7,499 nucleotides of DNA from Desulfobacterales bacterium (lineage in GTDB: Bacteria; Desulfobacterota; Desulfobacteria; Desulfobacterales; Desulfobacteraceae): contig JAKSBB010001001.1 of assembly GCA_022361315.1 (NCBI GenBank), positions 1 to 7,499 on the forward strand. Direction: 5' to 3'. Numbering within the stretch: position 1 is the first letter of the stretch; each line of letters opens with the position of its first letter. The notes beneath the pieces are model-generated. The model had not been told where the DNA came from, did not search any database, and saw only the letters and a list, made by a program, of their open reading frames with translations. The position numbers and the translations under genes are program-made. This document shows, one piece after another, positions 1 through 5,956 of this stretch.

Positions 1-312
1 AATATATCCGGTGACCTCTTTGCCGATGTATTGTGTGGCATCACCGGAACTGTCATCCTGCATGGAGGTGGAAAGCGTCTCAATGGTCCCATTGAGATTC
101 ATCAATTGCTCCAGCTGGGAATATTCTGCCAGCTGGGCAGTAAAGTCGGTGCCTTCCTGAGGATTCAGCGGATCCTGATTTTCAAGCTGGGCCACCAGCA
201 GGGTCAGGAATTCTTCACGCCCCAGTGTCTCGTTCGACTCCTCACTTGTGGAGGAGACATACTGGGAAGAAATGTTATCGAGTACGCTGTTTGTTGCGGA
301 TGATACGGTCAT
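1..312 (-). CDS. flgD: Flagellar hook assembly protein FlgD (hook cap), 5' part
   Basis: FlgD is the scaffold cap at the tip of the growing hook; it is exported by the flagellar type III system and guides polymerisation of FlgE. The window shows the first 104 codons, and the frame is open to the left edge, so the C-terminal FlgD Ig/tudor domains lie outside. After a Ser/Thr-rich leader of about 30 residues comes the family signature: GREEFLTLLVAQLENQDPLN at about residues 35-54, then TDFTAQLAEYSQLEQL at about 58-73. A later IGKEVTGY stretch resembles the start of the conserved domain. The ATG at 310-312 is preceded by AAAGGAG at a good distance, and the gene begins 11 nt after the fliK stop, so it is probably co-transcribed and translationally coupled with fliK. 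The assignment is firm; only the truncation limits it. Confidence 0.95.
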   Translation of the reverse strand, partial: MTVSSATNSVLDNISSQYVSSTSEESNETLGREEFLTLLVAQLENQDPLNPQEGTDFTAQLAEYSQLEQLMNLNGTIETLSTSMQDDSSGDATQYIGKEVTGYI

Positions 313-318
313 TTTCTT

Positions 319-325
319 CTCCTTT
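319..325 (-). promoter_or_regulatory. Ribosome binding site of flgD
   Basis: The minus strand reads TAAAGGAGAAGAAAATG: the fliK stop codon, a strong AAAGGAG Shine-Dalgarno sequence that shares two bases with that stop, and the flgD start. The whole 11-nt intergenic gap is used by the ribosome site, which points to coupling with fliK and fixes the flgD start. Confidence 0.8.
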
Positions 326-2168
326 ATGCAACGAAGTGCATTGCTCCGTTGTTCGCCTGTTCATGGGGCAGCGTATTTAACTGGGTCGTGATGTCATTAT
401 CAAGGTTGTCTTCGGACTTCCCCTGTTGGCCGGACTTTTTCTTTCCGGATTGGCCACCCTGCCCCCGGGCGTCTGCCATGGACTGACGAAAGTCACCGCT
501 CATGTCCACATCAAACTTCTCAAGGCTGATACCGGATGAAGACAGAATGGTTTTAATCTCATTGACATTGGCTGCCAGAATATCCTTAGCCGATTGGTTC
601 TCAGTGATAATACTCACCTTCATGCTGTCCCCGCTGTTGTCGATGGTCATGAAGACCCGGCCCAGTTCAGCCGGTTTGAGCTGGAGATGAAGGGTGCTTT
701 CCCCCAGGTTAACTGCACGAACGATATTTTTACCCACCTGGTTTGTCACATGGGCGGGAAGACTGTTGAAAGTCTGCTTGGCCTTCGCGGCTGACTGGGC
801 ACCGCTTTCAAGACTGGTCAGAGAACCTGTTTTCTCTCCACCCTGAGCCAATTGGCTGACGTCTGTATAAGATATTTTTTCATCGGTGGACTTTCCCAGC
901 ATCGCAGATTTTTCGCCCAGTGAGGCGGCAAGATCCCCTATATGGGTTTGAGAATTCCCTTCCGGATTCGCCTGTGCAGCAAGTGTCGCAGGATTAATTC
1001 TATTGGCAGCGCCCCTGGTTGAATCTTCGACACCGGCCATCATATCTTTCACCGGATTTATCAGATCATTTTTGATTTGATCGCGGATCTGACCGGTCAC
1101 CATATCAGTAGGGGCGGACGCCTGGGCAGTGTCAGCAGAGGACGAAGTTTCAAGTCCGCTAAACAACTGGGCAAATAATTCCTGGTGGGTGGTGTTTGTA
1201 TGAATATCCGGAGCCCCGGCCTGATTGAATAAAGGCATCTGGGTGTTTTGGAGGATCGGATTTTCCGCGGCAAACATATTCTTAACGTTTTGCAGGGTTC
1301 CGCTGTCTGTCATACCGATTGAATGTAATGGTCCAGAGCCCCCCGCAGTCTGTTTCTGTTCCAGGGCTCCGATCAAACCAGCCAGGGATAATGATTCATC
1401 CCCCTTGCCGGACGGCATTGTCAGCCCAAGGGATTCAAACAGTTTTACAAATGAGTTTTCCCCTGTTTCCGTTTTATAGATGTTGCCTGAAGCAAATGCA
1501 CTTGTCTCAAACTGACGAAGCATGTCAACCGCAGTGTCAAGGCTAAAACCCTGGTTCCCTCTGGACGATTCAGCCATGATTTCGGCGACTTTATCCTCCG
1601 GCAGGCCAAACATACTCAGAATGGTGTGCATATAAGGCACATCAGAGGTCGCCAGAAGTGTCTCTGCTTCAACGAACTCTGTATCACTTTCCTCCGCCTT
1701 CGGTAGTTCAAAGAGGTCGGCCATGAAGTCAGACACAGTAACTTCCTCGCTGTTTTCAAGCGCACGATGAAGATCTTCGGTAAGCGCCTCAATGGATGAG
1801 GGATCGAATCCGGCTTTTACCAGAAGCTGTTCCAGCGCCTCAAGGCCTTCACCGGTGACAGACAGGTTATCGAGGTCACCGTTGGACAATGCCAGGAACA
1901 ATGATTTCAGTTGAGTTAAAAAAGAAATCCCCTCTTCTCCTTCCATGGATTCTCCCAGAAGTTCCGCTACGCTCCCCCCTCCGGAGGTATCGGCCGCACT
2001 CCCTGCGCTCTCCCGGGACTGATGCTGCTGAACGATCCGATTGAGCTGATTGAGGAATTGCTTTGGATCCATATCGGCGGTCCCCTGGGGCATCCCCTGA
2101 AGACCTCCGCCTTGCCCCCCAAACATGCTCATCATCGCACCGTTCATGTTCATAAATGTAAAATCCAT
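324..2168 (-). CDS. fliK: Flagellar hook-length control protein FliK
   Basis: FliK is the secreted molecular ruler that measures the hook and switches the export gate (FlhB) from hook to filament substrates. The protein is 614 residues, long compared with about 405 in Salmonella but within the wide range of this family. The C-terminal Flg_hook domain is clear at about residues 478-560: LHLQLKPAELGRV at 493-505, followed by the beta-rich VSIITEN segment and a helix ending at KFDVDMSGDF. A Gly/Lys/Gln-rich tail follows (about 569-585). The N-terminus is Met/Gly-rich (M1-G29), as expected of an unfolded export region. Residues about 105-270 contain degenerate helical modules (see findings), and 340-470 is low-complexity Ala/Ser/Thr-rich linker. 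The first ATG is chosen because AGAGGTGAT sits just upstream. A sigma-54-type promoter lies 37 bp before the start, and flgD follows immediately. Confidence 0.93.
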   Translation of the reverse strand: MDFTFMNMNGAMMSMFGGQGGGLQGMPQGTADMDPKQFLNQLNRIVQQHQSRESAGSAADTSGGGSVAELLGESMEGEEGISFLTQLKSLFLALSNGDLDNLSVTGEGLEALEQLLVKAGFDPSSIEALTEDLHRALENSEEVTVSDFMADLFELPKAEESDTEFVEAETLLATSDVPYMHTILSMFGLPEDKVAEIMAESSRGNQGFSLDTAVDMLRQFETSAFASGNIYKTETGENSFVKLFESLGLTMPSGKGDESLSLAGLIGALEQKQTAGGSGPLHSIGMTDSGTLQNVKNMFAAENPILQNTQMPLFNQAGAPDIHTNTTHQELFAQLFSGLETSSSADTAQASAPTDMVTGQIRDQIKNDLINPVKDMMAGVEDSTRGAANRINPATLAAQANPEGNSQTHIGDLAASLGEKSAMLGKSTDEKISYTDVSQLAQGGEKTGSLTSLESGAQSAAKAKQTFNSLPAHVTNQVGKNIVRAVNLGESTLHLQLKPAELGRVFMTIDNSGDSMKVSIITENQSAKDILAANVNEIKTILSSSGISLEKFDVDMSGDFRQSMADARGQGGQSGKKKSGQQGKSEDNLDNDITTQLNTLPHEQANNGAMHFVA

Positions 2169-2170
2169 GT

Positions 2171-2179
2171 ATCACCTCT
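2171..2179 (-). promoter_or_regulatory. Ribosome binding site of fliK
   Basis: The minus strand reads AGAGGTGATACATG. The GAGGTGAT core pairs well with the 16S 3' end at normal spacing and supports the ATG at 2166-2168 over the several internal ATG codons in the Met-rich N-terminus of FliK. Confidence 0.75.
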
Positions 2180-2204
2180 GAATAATTTTCTTTGCCTACA
2201 AAAA

Positions 2205-2220
2205 AGCAACCATCATGCCA
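2205..2220 (-). promoter_or_regulatory. Sigma-54 (RpoN) -24/-12 promoter for fliK-flgD
   Basis: The minus strand reads TGGCATGATGGTTGCT. It matches the RpoN consensus TGGCACG-N4-TTGCW at every conserved position except one (T instead of C after TGGCA), with the obligatory GG and GC dinucleotides exactly 12 nt apart (G at -24, C at -12). A following run of T on the non-template strand is also usual for these promoters. The predicted transcription start is near 2193-2194, giving a leader of about 25 nt before the fliK ATG. The site lies in the only sizeable intergenic gap of the cluster and points towards fliK. Sigma-54 control of hook genes is known in many polar-flagellated bacteria; use here is inferred from sequence alone. 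Confidence 0.8.
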
Positions 2221-2246
2221 CCGCAAAACCCACACCCACTAACCCT

Positions 2247-2354
2247 GTAATTTCAAGAGATTAGCAACCGACCAACCAAGATGGGAGGCGTTTTTTCACC
2301 TATATATAAGGCAGTAATTTCCCCTTTGAAGAACCGCGTGGAGGAAGAAATTAC
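2247..2354. promoter_or_regulatory. Three GTAATTTC octamers upstream of the sigma-54 promoter (possible activator sites)
   Basis: The octamer GTAATTTC occurs on the plus strand at 2247-2254 and 2314-2321 and inverted (GAAATTAC) at 2347-2354. Their centres lie about 56, 123 and 156 bp upstream of the predicted fliK transcription start. Sigma-54 promoters need an enhancer-binding activator bound upstream, and repeated sites at such distances are typical. I do not recognise the octamer as the box of a known flagellar activator (FleQ/FlrC/FlbD type), so the regulatory role is only a proposal. Confidence 0.3.
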
Positions 2355-2430
2355 CCAGCCGGAAAAGACCGCTACGTCAGGCAAAATTCGATTTGGATAT
2401 GGGTTGTCTTTTTCAGAGTGGATAAAATAC

Positions 2431-2455
2431 AAAAAACCGGAGGACCCGGTTTTTT
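2431..2455 (-). terminator. Intrinsic terminator downstream of motE-like gene
   Basis: A perfect inverted repeat, AAAAAACCGG - 5-nt loop - CCGGTTTTTT, gives a hairpin with a short CCGG core flanked by A and T tracts. On the minus strand the U tract directly follows the stem, as in a rho-independent terminator for the transcript coming from fliF-motE; it lies about 80 nt after the motE-like stop. The symmetry also lets it act on plus-strand transcription. The GC core is only 4 bp, so efficiency may be partial. Confidence 0.65.
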
Positions 2456-2534
2456 TACCATGAGGCTTAAGATGTATTTTCGGCTGAAATTATATTGGAG
2501 AAAGGCTGCAGAAGTCCAACGAATGCAAATGGAA

Positions 2535-3170
2535 TTAATTCTTCTTGAATGCCAGACGTTCAGAGATCTTGGCCGCTTTTTCGGAGTTCACAAAGGATAG
2601 AATTTGTGATGCGGAAGCTTCCCGCATGCGAAGAAATATTTCCTGGGCCACGGCAAGTTCCATCTTATCCACAATTTGAGCCGCTGCTTTGGGTTTCATT
2701 CCCGCATACATTTTAACAATGCGATTCATTTTGGCTTCAAATGCCGCCTCTTTTTCAAGCTCACCTTGGCTTTTTTTCTGCTCCAGGCGTGCCATGTCGT
2801 CATTAATCTGTTTTTTCAGCGCTGCCAGGGATTCAAGCTTCTCGTCAATCTGAGATGCATAGGTTTCCAGTTCCTTACGTTCCTGGTCCAGGGCTTCCCC
2901 AGCCGCAGCAATGGCCTGTTTTTTCTCTTCAAGCCCCCGCAAAACAACCTTTGCCGGATCCGGACATTCCGGACACTCGGGGCATGGTAACTCCCCCTCT
3001 TCAGTACCCTCGCCGCCCTCATTTTCTGATGCGTCTGCCGCGTCTTCTTTTTCCTGTGCATACACCAATGTATCAAACGGCTGAGGGATGATACCGGTAC
3101 CGAATCCGACGGCCAGGGTCAGTATCACTGCTGTAACAACAATATAAACCGGATATTTAACGTTCCCCAT
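2535..3170 (-). CDS. motE: MotE/FlbB-like membrane-anchored flagellar motor accessory protein
   Basis: This 211-residue protein has one N-terminal membrane segment (about residues 8-28, preceded by Lys5). That predicts a cytoplasmic N-terminus with the remainder in the periplasm. An acidic Asp/Glu/Gly-rich linker (about 39-61) leads to three cysteines in CPECPECP (C63, C66, C69). A long charged coiled coil follows (about 78-145), then a C-terminal helical domain of MgtE_N/FliG type (about 147-208, with MYAGMKPKAAAQIVDKM and FVNSEKAAKISERL). This layout is that of the MotE/FlbB family (COG3334-like). In Sinorhizobium MotE is a periplasmic chaperone for a motility protein; in Borrelia FlbB belongs to the motor collar. 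The start overlaps the fliJ end by 14 bp and has GGGAG upstream. The precise role here is inferred from family and position after fliJ. Confidence 0.8.
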   Translation of the reverse strand: MGNVKYPVYIVVTAVILTLAVGFGTGIIPQPFDTLVYAQEKEDAADASENEGGEGTEEGELPCPECPECPDPAKVVLRGLEEKKQAIAAAGEALDQERKELETYASQIDEKLESLAALKKQINDDMARLEQKKSQGELEKEAAFEAKMNRIVKMYAGMKPKAAAQIVDKMELAVAQEIFLRMREASASQILSFVNSEKAAKISERLAFKKN

Positions 3171-3615
3171 TGGTAATCTCCCTTGCGGTTTTCAGCGCTG
3201 CAATTTCATCCAGTCCCTTTTGTTCTTCCCGGAGCATCTCCTTCATGAACTCATCGGCCCGCCTTTCTCGTAACCGCTCCATGGCCTTTTTGTCAATGGT
3301 TCTTTGTTTGAGTACCATCCGTTTCTCATCAAGGACCTTTTCAAGGGATACTTTCCGCTGCCACTCTTCGGTGATGCTTTGCTCCAATGCAGCGACGAAT
3401 CCATGATACATATTGAATGCCTGGGCATCCACACCATCTTCCACAAGTTTCTCGATACTTGTGACAGCGTTCTCTCTTTCCTCTCCCAGTTCACGAATCC
3501 GCCGCTCACAAGCATTTACATCAGCGGCGGCCCTGGCCATCTCCTGCCGGGCCATCTCTTCAAGATGTTTTTTATAGTTGAGCAGGGACTGGAGTTTAAA
3601 TTCAAACCGCTTCAT
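3157..3615 (-). CDS. fliJ: Flagellar export chaperone/stalk protein FliJ
   Basis: FliJ is a small antiparallel coiled coil that sits in the centre of the FliI hexamer, links the ATPase to the export gate (FlhA), and escorts empty chaperones. The protein has 152 residues, close to the usual 147. It is almost wholly charged helix and has the family N-terminus FEFKLQSLLNYKKHLEE (residues 4-20) and the typical C-terminal RTIDKKAMERLRERRADEF segment (about 105-123). The start codon overlaps the fliI stop by one base (TAATG), so its translation is probably coupled to fliI. Its end runs 14 bp into the motE-like gene. Sequence conservation in FliJ is low, but position and pattern make the call firm. 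Confidence 0.92.
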   Translation of the reverse strand: MKRFEFKLQSLLNYKKHLEEMARQEMARAAADVNACERRIRELGEERENAVTSIEKLVEDGVDAQAFNMYHGFVAALEQSITEEWQRKVSLEKVLDEKRMVLKQRTIDKKAMERLRERRADEFMKEMLREEQKGLDEIAALKTAREITNGER

Positions 3616-4973
3616 TATCTCTTCTTACGCCCTTTTCCCTTTATCTCAACCGCGGACTTCAGCCCCTCGATACTGGACTTATGATCCATTCTGGCTTCAA
3701 TCTGCTGCCGTAAAAACTGGTTGATTCTGGGCATCAGTTTTTTGGCCTCATCCACATTGGGATCGGAGCCGTCCACATACGCCCCGATGGAGATCATGTC
3801 CTCGGCACCTTTGTAGGATGCCATTACATTTACGGCCTTTTCACGCACCGCCATGTGGTCCGGCTGGCTGACGTCCCTCATGACCCTTGACACACTGGCC
3901 ATCACGTCAATGGCCGGATAATGTCCCCTGTTGGCAAGGTCCCGGGACAGAACAATATGCCCGTCAACAATGGATCGAACCGTATCCCCTACAGGGTCGT
4001 TCATATCGTCCCCCTCCACCAGAACCGTGTAAATGCCGGTGATGGATCCGCCGCTCTCAAGGCATCCGGCCCGTTCCAGCAAGATGGGGATCTGAACAAA
4101 AAAGGATGGGGTATAGCCCCGGGTTGTCGGAGGCTCGCCCGCGGCGAGGCCCACATCCCTGGATGACATGGCAAACCGGGTGATTGAATCCACCATCAGC
4201 AGGACGTTCTTACCCTGATCCCTGAAATATTCGGCAATGGTAGTGGCCAGATACGCCCCCCGCATACGGGTCAGCGGCGGAGAGTCAGAGGTGGCTGCCA
4301 CAACCACAGCCCTTTTAAGCCCCTCAGGCCCCAGGGTATCTTCCACAAAGTCTTTCACCTCACGGCCACGTTCACCGATTAATCCGATTACCACCACATC
4401 GGCATTGGTATGCTTGGTCATCATGCCCATCAGCACACTCTTTCCCACACCGGAGCCGGCCATAATGGCCACCCGCTGCCCCCGGCCAAGGGTGATCATT
4501 GAATTGATGGCACCAACCCCCACATCCAGAGGTTCCTTGATGGATTTACGTTCCAGAGGCCCTAAAGGTTTCCCGTAAAGATAATAGGAACAGGTGCTGG
4601 GAATCGGACCTTTCCCGTCAATGGGATTGCCCATGCCGTCCACCACTCGGCCAAGCAATTCATCCGACATGCCCACCATGGGAGAAGAAGAAACAGGTAA
4701 AATACGGCTGCCGAGACTGATCCCCCGAATATCTCCATAGGGCATGAACAAGGCTTTTTCTTCCTTGAAACCGACAACCTCAGCCCGGATTTCCAGCCCC
4801 TGATCATTGATCATACTGCAGATACCGCCGACACCAAGCCCGAGACTATCCCCTTCGGCAATCAGTCCGATCACCTGTGACACACGCCCCTCGGGGACGA
4901 CGGTTTTGGCCGCAGCCACGGCCCGTGAATAGGGGGTAAAATCAATCCGGTCCAGTAGTTCGTCGTGTTTCAT
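3615..4973 (-). CDS. fliI: Flagellum-specific export ATPase FliI
   Basis: FliI is the hexameric, F1-beta-like ATPase at the base of the flagellar type III export apparatus; it uses ATP to help unfold and load substrates. The 452-residue length is normal. Visible motifs include the P-loop AGSGVGKS (172-179), GLIGERGREV with the presumed catalytic Glu201, Walker B VLLMVD (257-262) followed by SITRFA, and the family block GEPPTTRGYTPS (279-290). The SGGSITGIYTVLVEGDDMNDP region (307-327) is the usual substrate-proximal loop. The C-terminal domain ends in a basic KGKGRKKR tail. All catalytic motifs look intact. The start overlaps the fliH stop as ATGA and has AAGGA upstream. The GYTPSFFVQIPILLERAG stretch and the gene neighbours favour FliI over a virulence SctN ATPase. 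Confidence 0.97.
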   Translation of the reverse strand: MKHDELLDRIDFTPYSRAVAAAKTVVPEGRVSQVIGLIAEGDSLGLGVGGICSMINDQGLEIRAEVVGFKEEKALFMPYGDIRGISLGSRILPVSSSPMVGMSDELLGRVVDGMGNPIDGKGPIPSTCSYYLYGKPLGPLERKSIKEPLDVGVGAINSMITLGRGQRVAIMAGSGVGKSVLMGMMTKHTNADVVVIGLIGERGREVKDFVEDTLGPEGLKRAVVVAATSDSPPLTRMRGAYLATTIAEYFRDQGKNVLLMVDSITRFAMSSRDVGLAAGEPPTTRGYTPSFFVQIPILLERAGCLESGGSITGIYTVLVEGDDMNDPVGDTVRSIVDGHIVLSRDLANRGHYPAIDVMASVSRVMRDVSQPDHMAVREKAVNVMASYKGAEDMISIGAYVDGSDPNVDEAKKLMPRINQFLRQQIEARMDHKSSIEGLKSAVEIKGKGRKKR

Positions 4974-5956
4974 CTGCCTGTCCTTGCAATGGCGTCATAA
5001 ATCGCGGCCAGTTTGGCTTCAGGATCTGTGGAAATCGTGGCAGCTGCTGTTTCGATCCGGCATCCGCCTTTGGGTATCATGGGATCCGAGGCCACAGCCA
5101 CATGTTTCAGGGAACGAACCGCAGTAAAAAACTCCTCTTTAACCATCTCCACATACTCGTAATCTTCATTGGAAACACTAAGGGTTATTTCTTCGGGGGC
5201 CACGAGATGCTGGAGTGCATCAAGAATGGTCTCTCTGATGATTTCGTCATCCGTATCAATTTTTGCCCCCACCGCCTTTTCTGCAATCTTGAATACCAGG
5301 TCGAGAATCTGTCCTTCGTAACGCTGGATAAGGCGTTCCAGAAGCGTATCAACGGTTTCAAGGCTCTCTTTGAGGGGATCAAGAATCTGTGCCGCCGCCT
5401 CACGCACTTCTGCTTCGGCCTGTTCACGACCCTGATTGATACCCTGTTCCAGCCCCTCAGCTTCTCCCTTGGCAAACCCTTCAGCTTCACCTTTGGCAAA
5501 CCCTTCAGCCTCACCTTTGGCATGTCCTTCCTCGAACCCTTTGGCTTCGCCCTCGGCAACACCGGTGGCCCTTCCCTCTTCAAGCCCCTTTTGGAATCCC
5601 TGCTCAAATCCAATTTCTTCGGGTGAAGGCTGTGGCGGTTCTTCCTGGAGGTCGGCACCATCCGTATTCTCTACCCCGCCCCCATCAGCAACAATTTCAG
5701 ACGCATCTTCATCCGTCCCCTCAATGAGCGCTTCAAAAGGTTCTTCTTTCTCCACCTCCTTGAGGGAAAAAAGTTCTTTAAAAGAAACATCCTCCTGCTC
5801 AAGTTCGTTGGGATCAAAGAGCATCTTAAACCGTTCTAAATTGGGTGTGGCGGTGTCTCCCCTGTTTTGAAACTGCTCATCATCAAAGTTTTCAAGGGAG
5901 GTCACATCAATGGCCTTGAAATCATCGTTTTGATTTTTATCAGACAAGGACATCAT
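4970..5956 (-). CDS. fliH: Flagellar assembly protein FliH (regulator of FliI)
   Basis: FliH forms a dimeric peripheral stalk that binds FliI, restrains its ATPase activity and docks the complex to the C ring. This 328-residue protein is longer than enteric FliH (about 235). It has an acidic, probably unstructured N-terminal region (1-110), then an uninterrupted GxxxG run from G116 to G176, and a V-ATPase subunit E-like C-terminal domain (about 190-325). The latter contains IAEKAVGAKIDTDDEII and the DPMIPKGGCRIET stretch typical of FliH/SctL. The start is ambiguous: two adjacent ATG codons (5954-5956 and 5951-5953). AAAGGAAAGG directly precedes them and gives better spacing to the second, so the true protein may be one residue shorter. 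The start lies inside the end of fliG (17- or 14-bp overlap), and the stop overlaps fliI. Confidence 0.93.
   Translation of the reverse strand: MMSLSDKNQNDDFKAIDVTSLENFDDEQFQNRGDTATPNLERFKMLFDPNELEQEDVSFKELFSLKEVEKEEPFEALIEGTDEDASEIVADGGGVENTDGADLQEEPPQPSPEEIGFEQGFQKGLEEGRATGVAEGEAKGFEEGHAKGEAEGFAKGEAEGFAKGEAEGLEQGINQGREQAEAEVREAAAQILDPLKESLETVDTLLERLIQRYEGQILDLVFKIAEKAVGAKIDTDDEIIRETILDALQHLVAPEEITLSVSNEDYEYVEMVKEEFFTAVRSLKHVAVASDPMIPKGGCRIETAAATISTDPEAKLAAIYDAIARTGR
5429..5611 (-). repeat. Glycine-every-fourth-residue repeat of FliH (16 glycines)
   Basis: Residues 116, 120, 124 and so on to 176 of FliH are all glycine, 16 in a row at i+4 spacing without a break. The intervening triplets are mostly charged/Ala or Phe/Leu-led (for example EAE, FAK, FEE). 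Such GxxxG repeats are a known FliH feature and suggest tight helix-helix packing in the dimer stalk. Confidence 0.9.
5461..5508 (-). repeat. Two tandem 24-bp repeats within fliH
   Basis: The segments 5461-5484 and 5485-5508 differ at only two of 24 positions, and 5509-5532 is a more diverged third copy. Each unit spans eight codons of the GEAEGFAK protein repeat. Copy number could change in multiples of two glycine steps without breaking the frame. Confidence 0.85.

Larger units (their letters stand above)
2169..2534. other. Intergenic region between motE-like gene and fliK
   Basis: This 366-bp gap is the only non-coding stretch of note in the window. Reading towards fliK it contains about 80 nt of untranslated 3' sequence after the motE-like stop, the terminator hairpin, about 210 bp holding the three GTAATTTC octamers and an AT-rich TATATATA segment (2301-2308), then the sigma-54 promoter and the fliK leader. 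Short open frames here lack ribosome sites and any recognisable protein similarity. No tRNA or riboswitch fold is apparent to me. Confidence 0.8.

Noticed and set aside
1876..2235. 119-codon minus-strand open frame across the fliK start
   Set aside because: It overlaps the well-supported fliK start in another frame, includes the sigma-54 promoter in its coding part, and has an Arg/Gly-rich, non-protein-like composition.
2302..2330. Sigma-70-like TTCAAA - 16 nt - TATATA on the minus strand upstream of fliK
   Set aside because: Both hexamers match consensus at only about four of six positions, and the TATATA lies in a simple AT run. The sigma-54 site nearer the gene is far better, so this is at most a weak secondary promoter.
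2281..2463. 60-codon plus-strand open frame in the intergenic region
   Set aside because: It has no Shine-Dalgarno sequence upstream, runs through the terminator hairpin, and shows no recognisable domain. It also opposes the direction of all neighbouring genes.
3615..4973. Possibility that the ATPase belongs to a virulence type III secretion system (SctN)
   Set aside because: All neighbours (fliF, fliG, fliH, fliJ, fliK, flgD) are flagellar, and fliG has no counterpart in injectisomes.
5436..5870. Plus-strand Ser/Pro-rich open frame (144 codons) opposite fliH
   Set aside because: The Ser/Pro/Ala pattern is just the antisense reading of the fliH Gly/Glu/Ala repeat.
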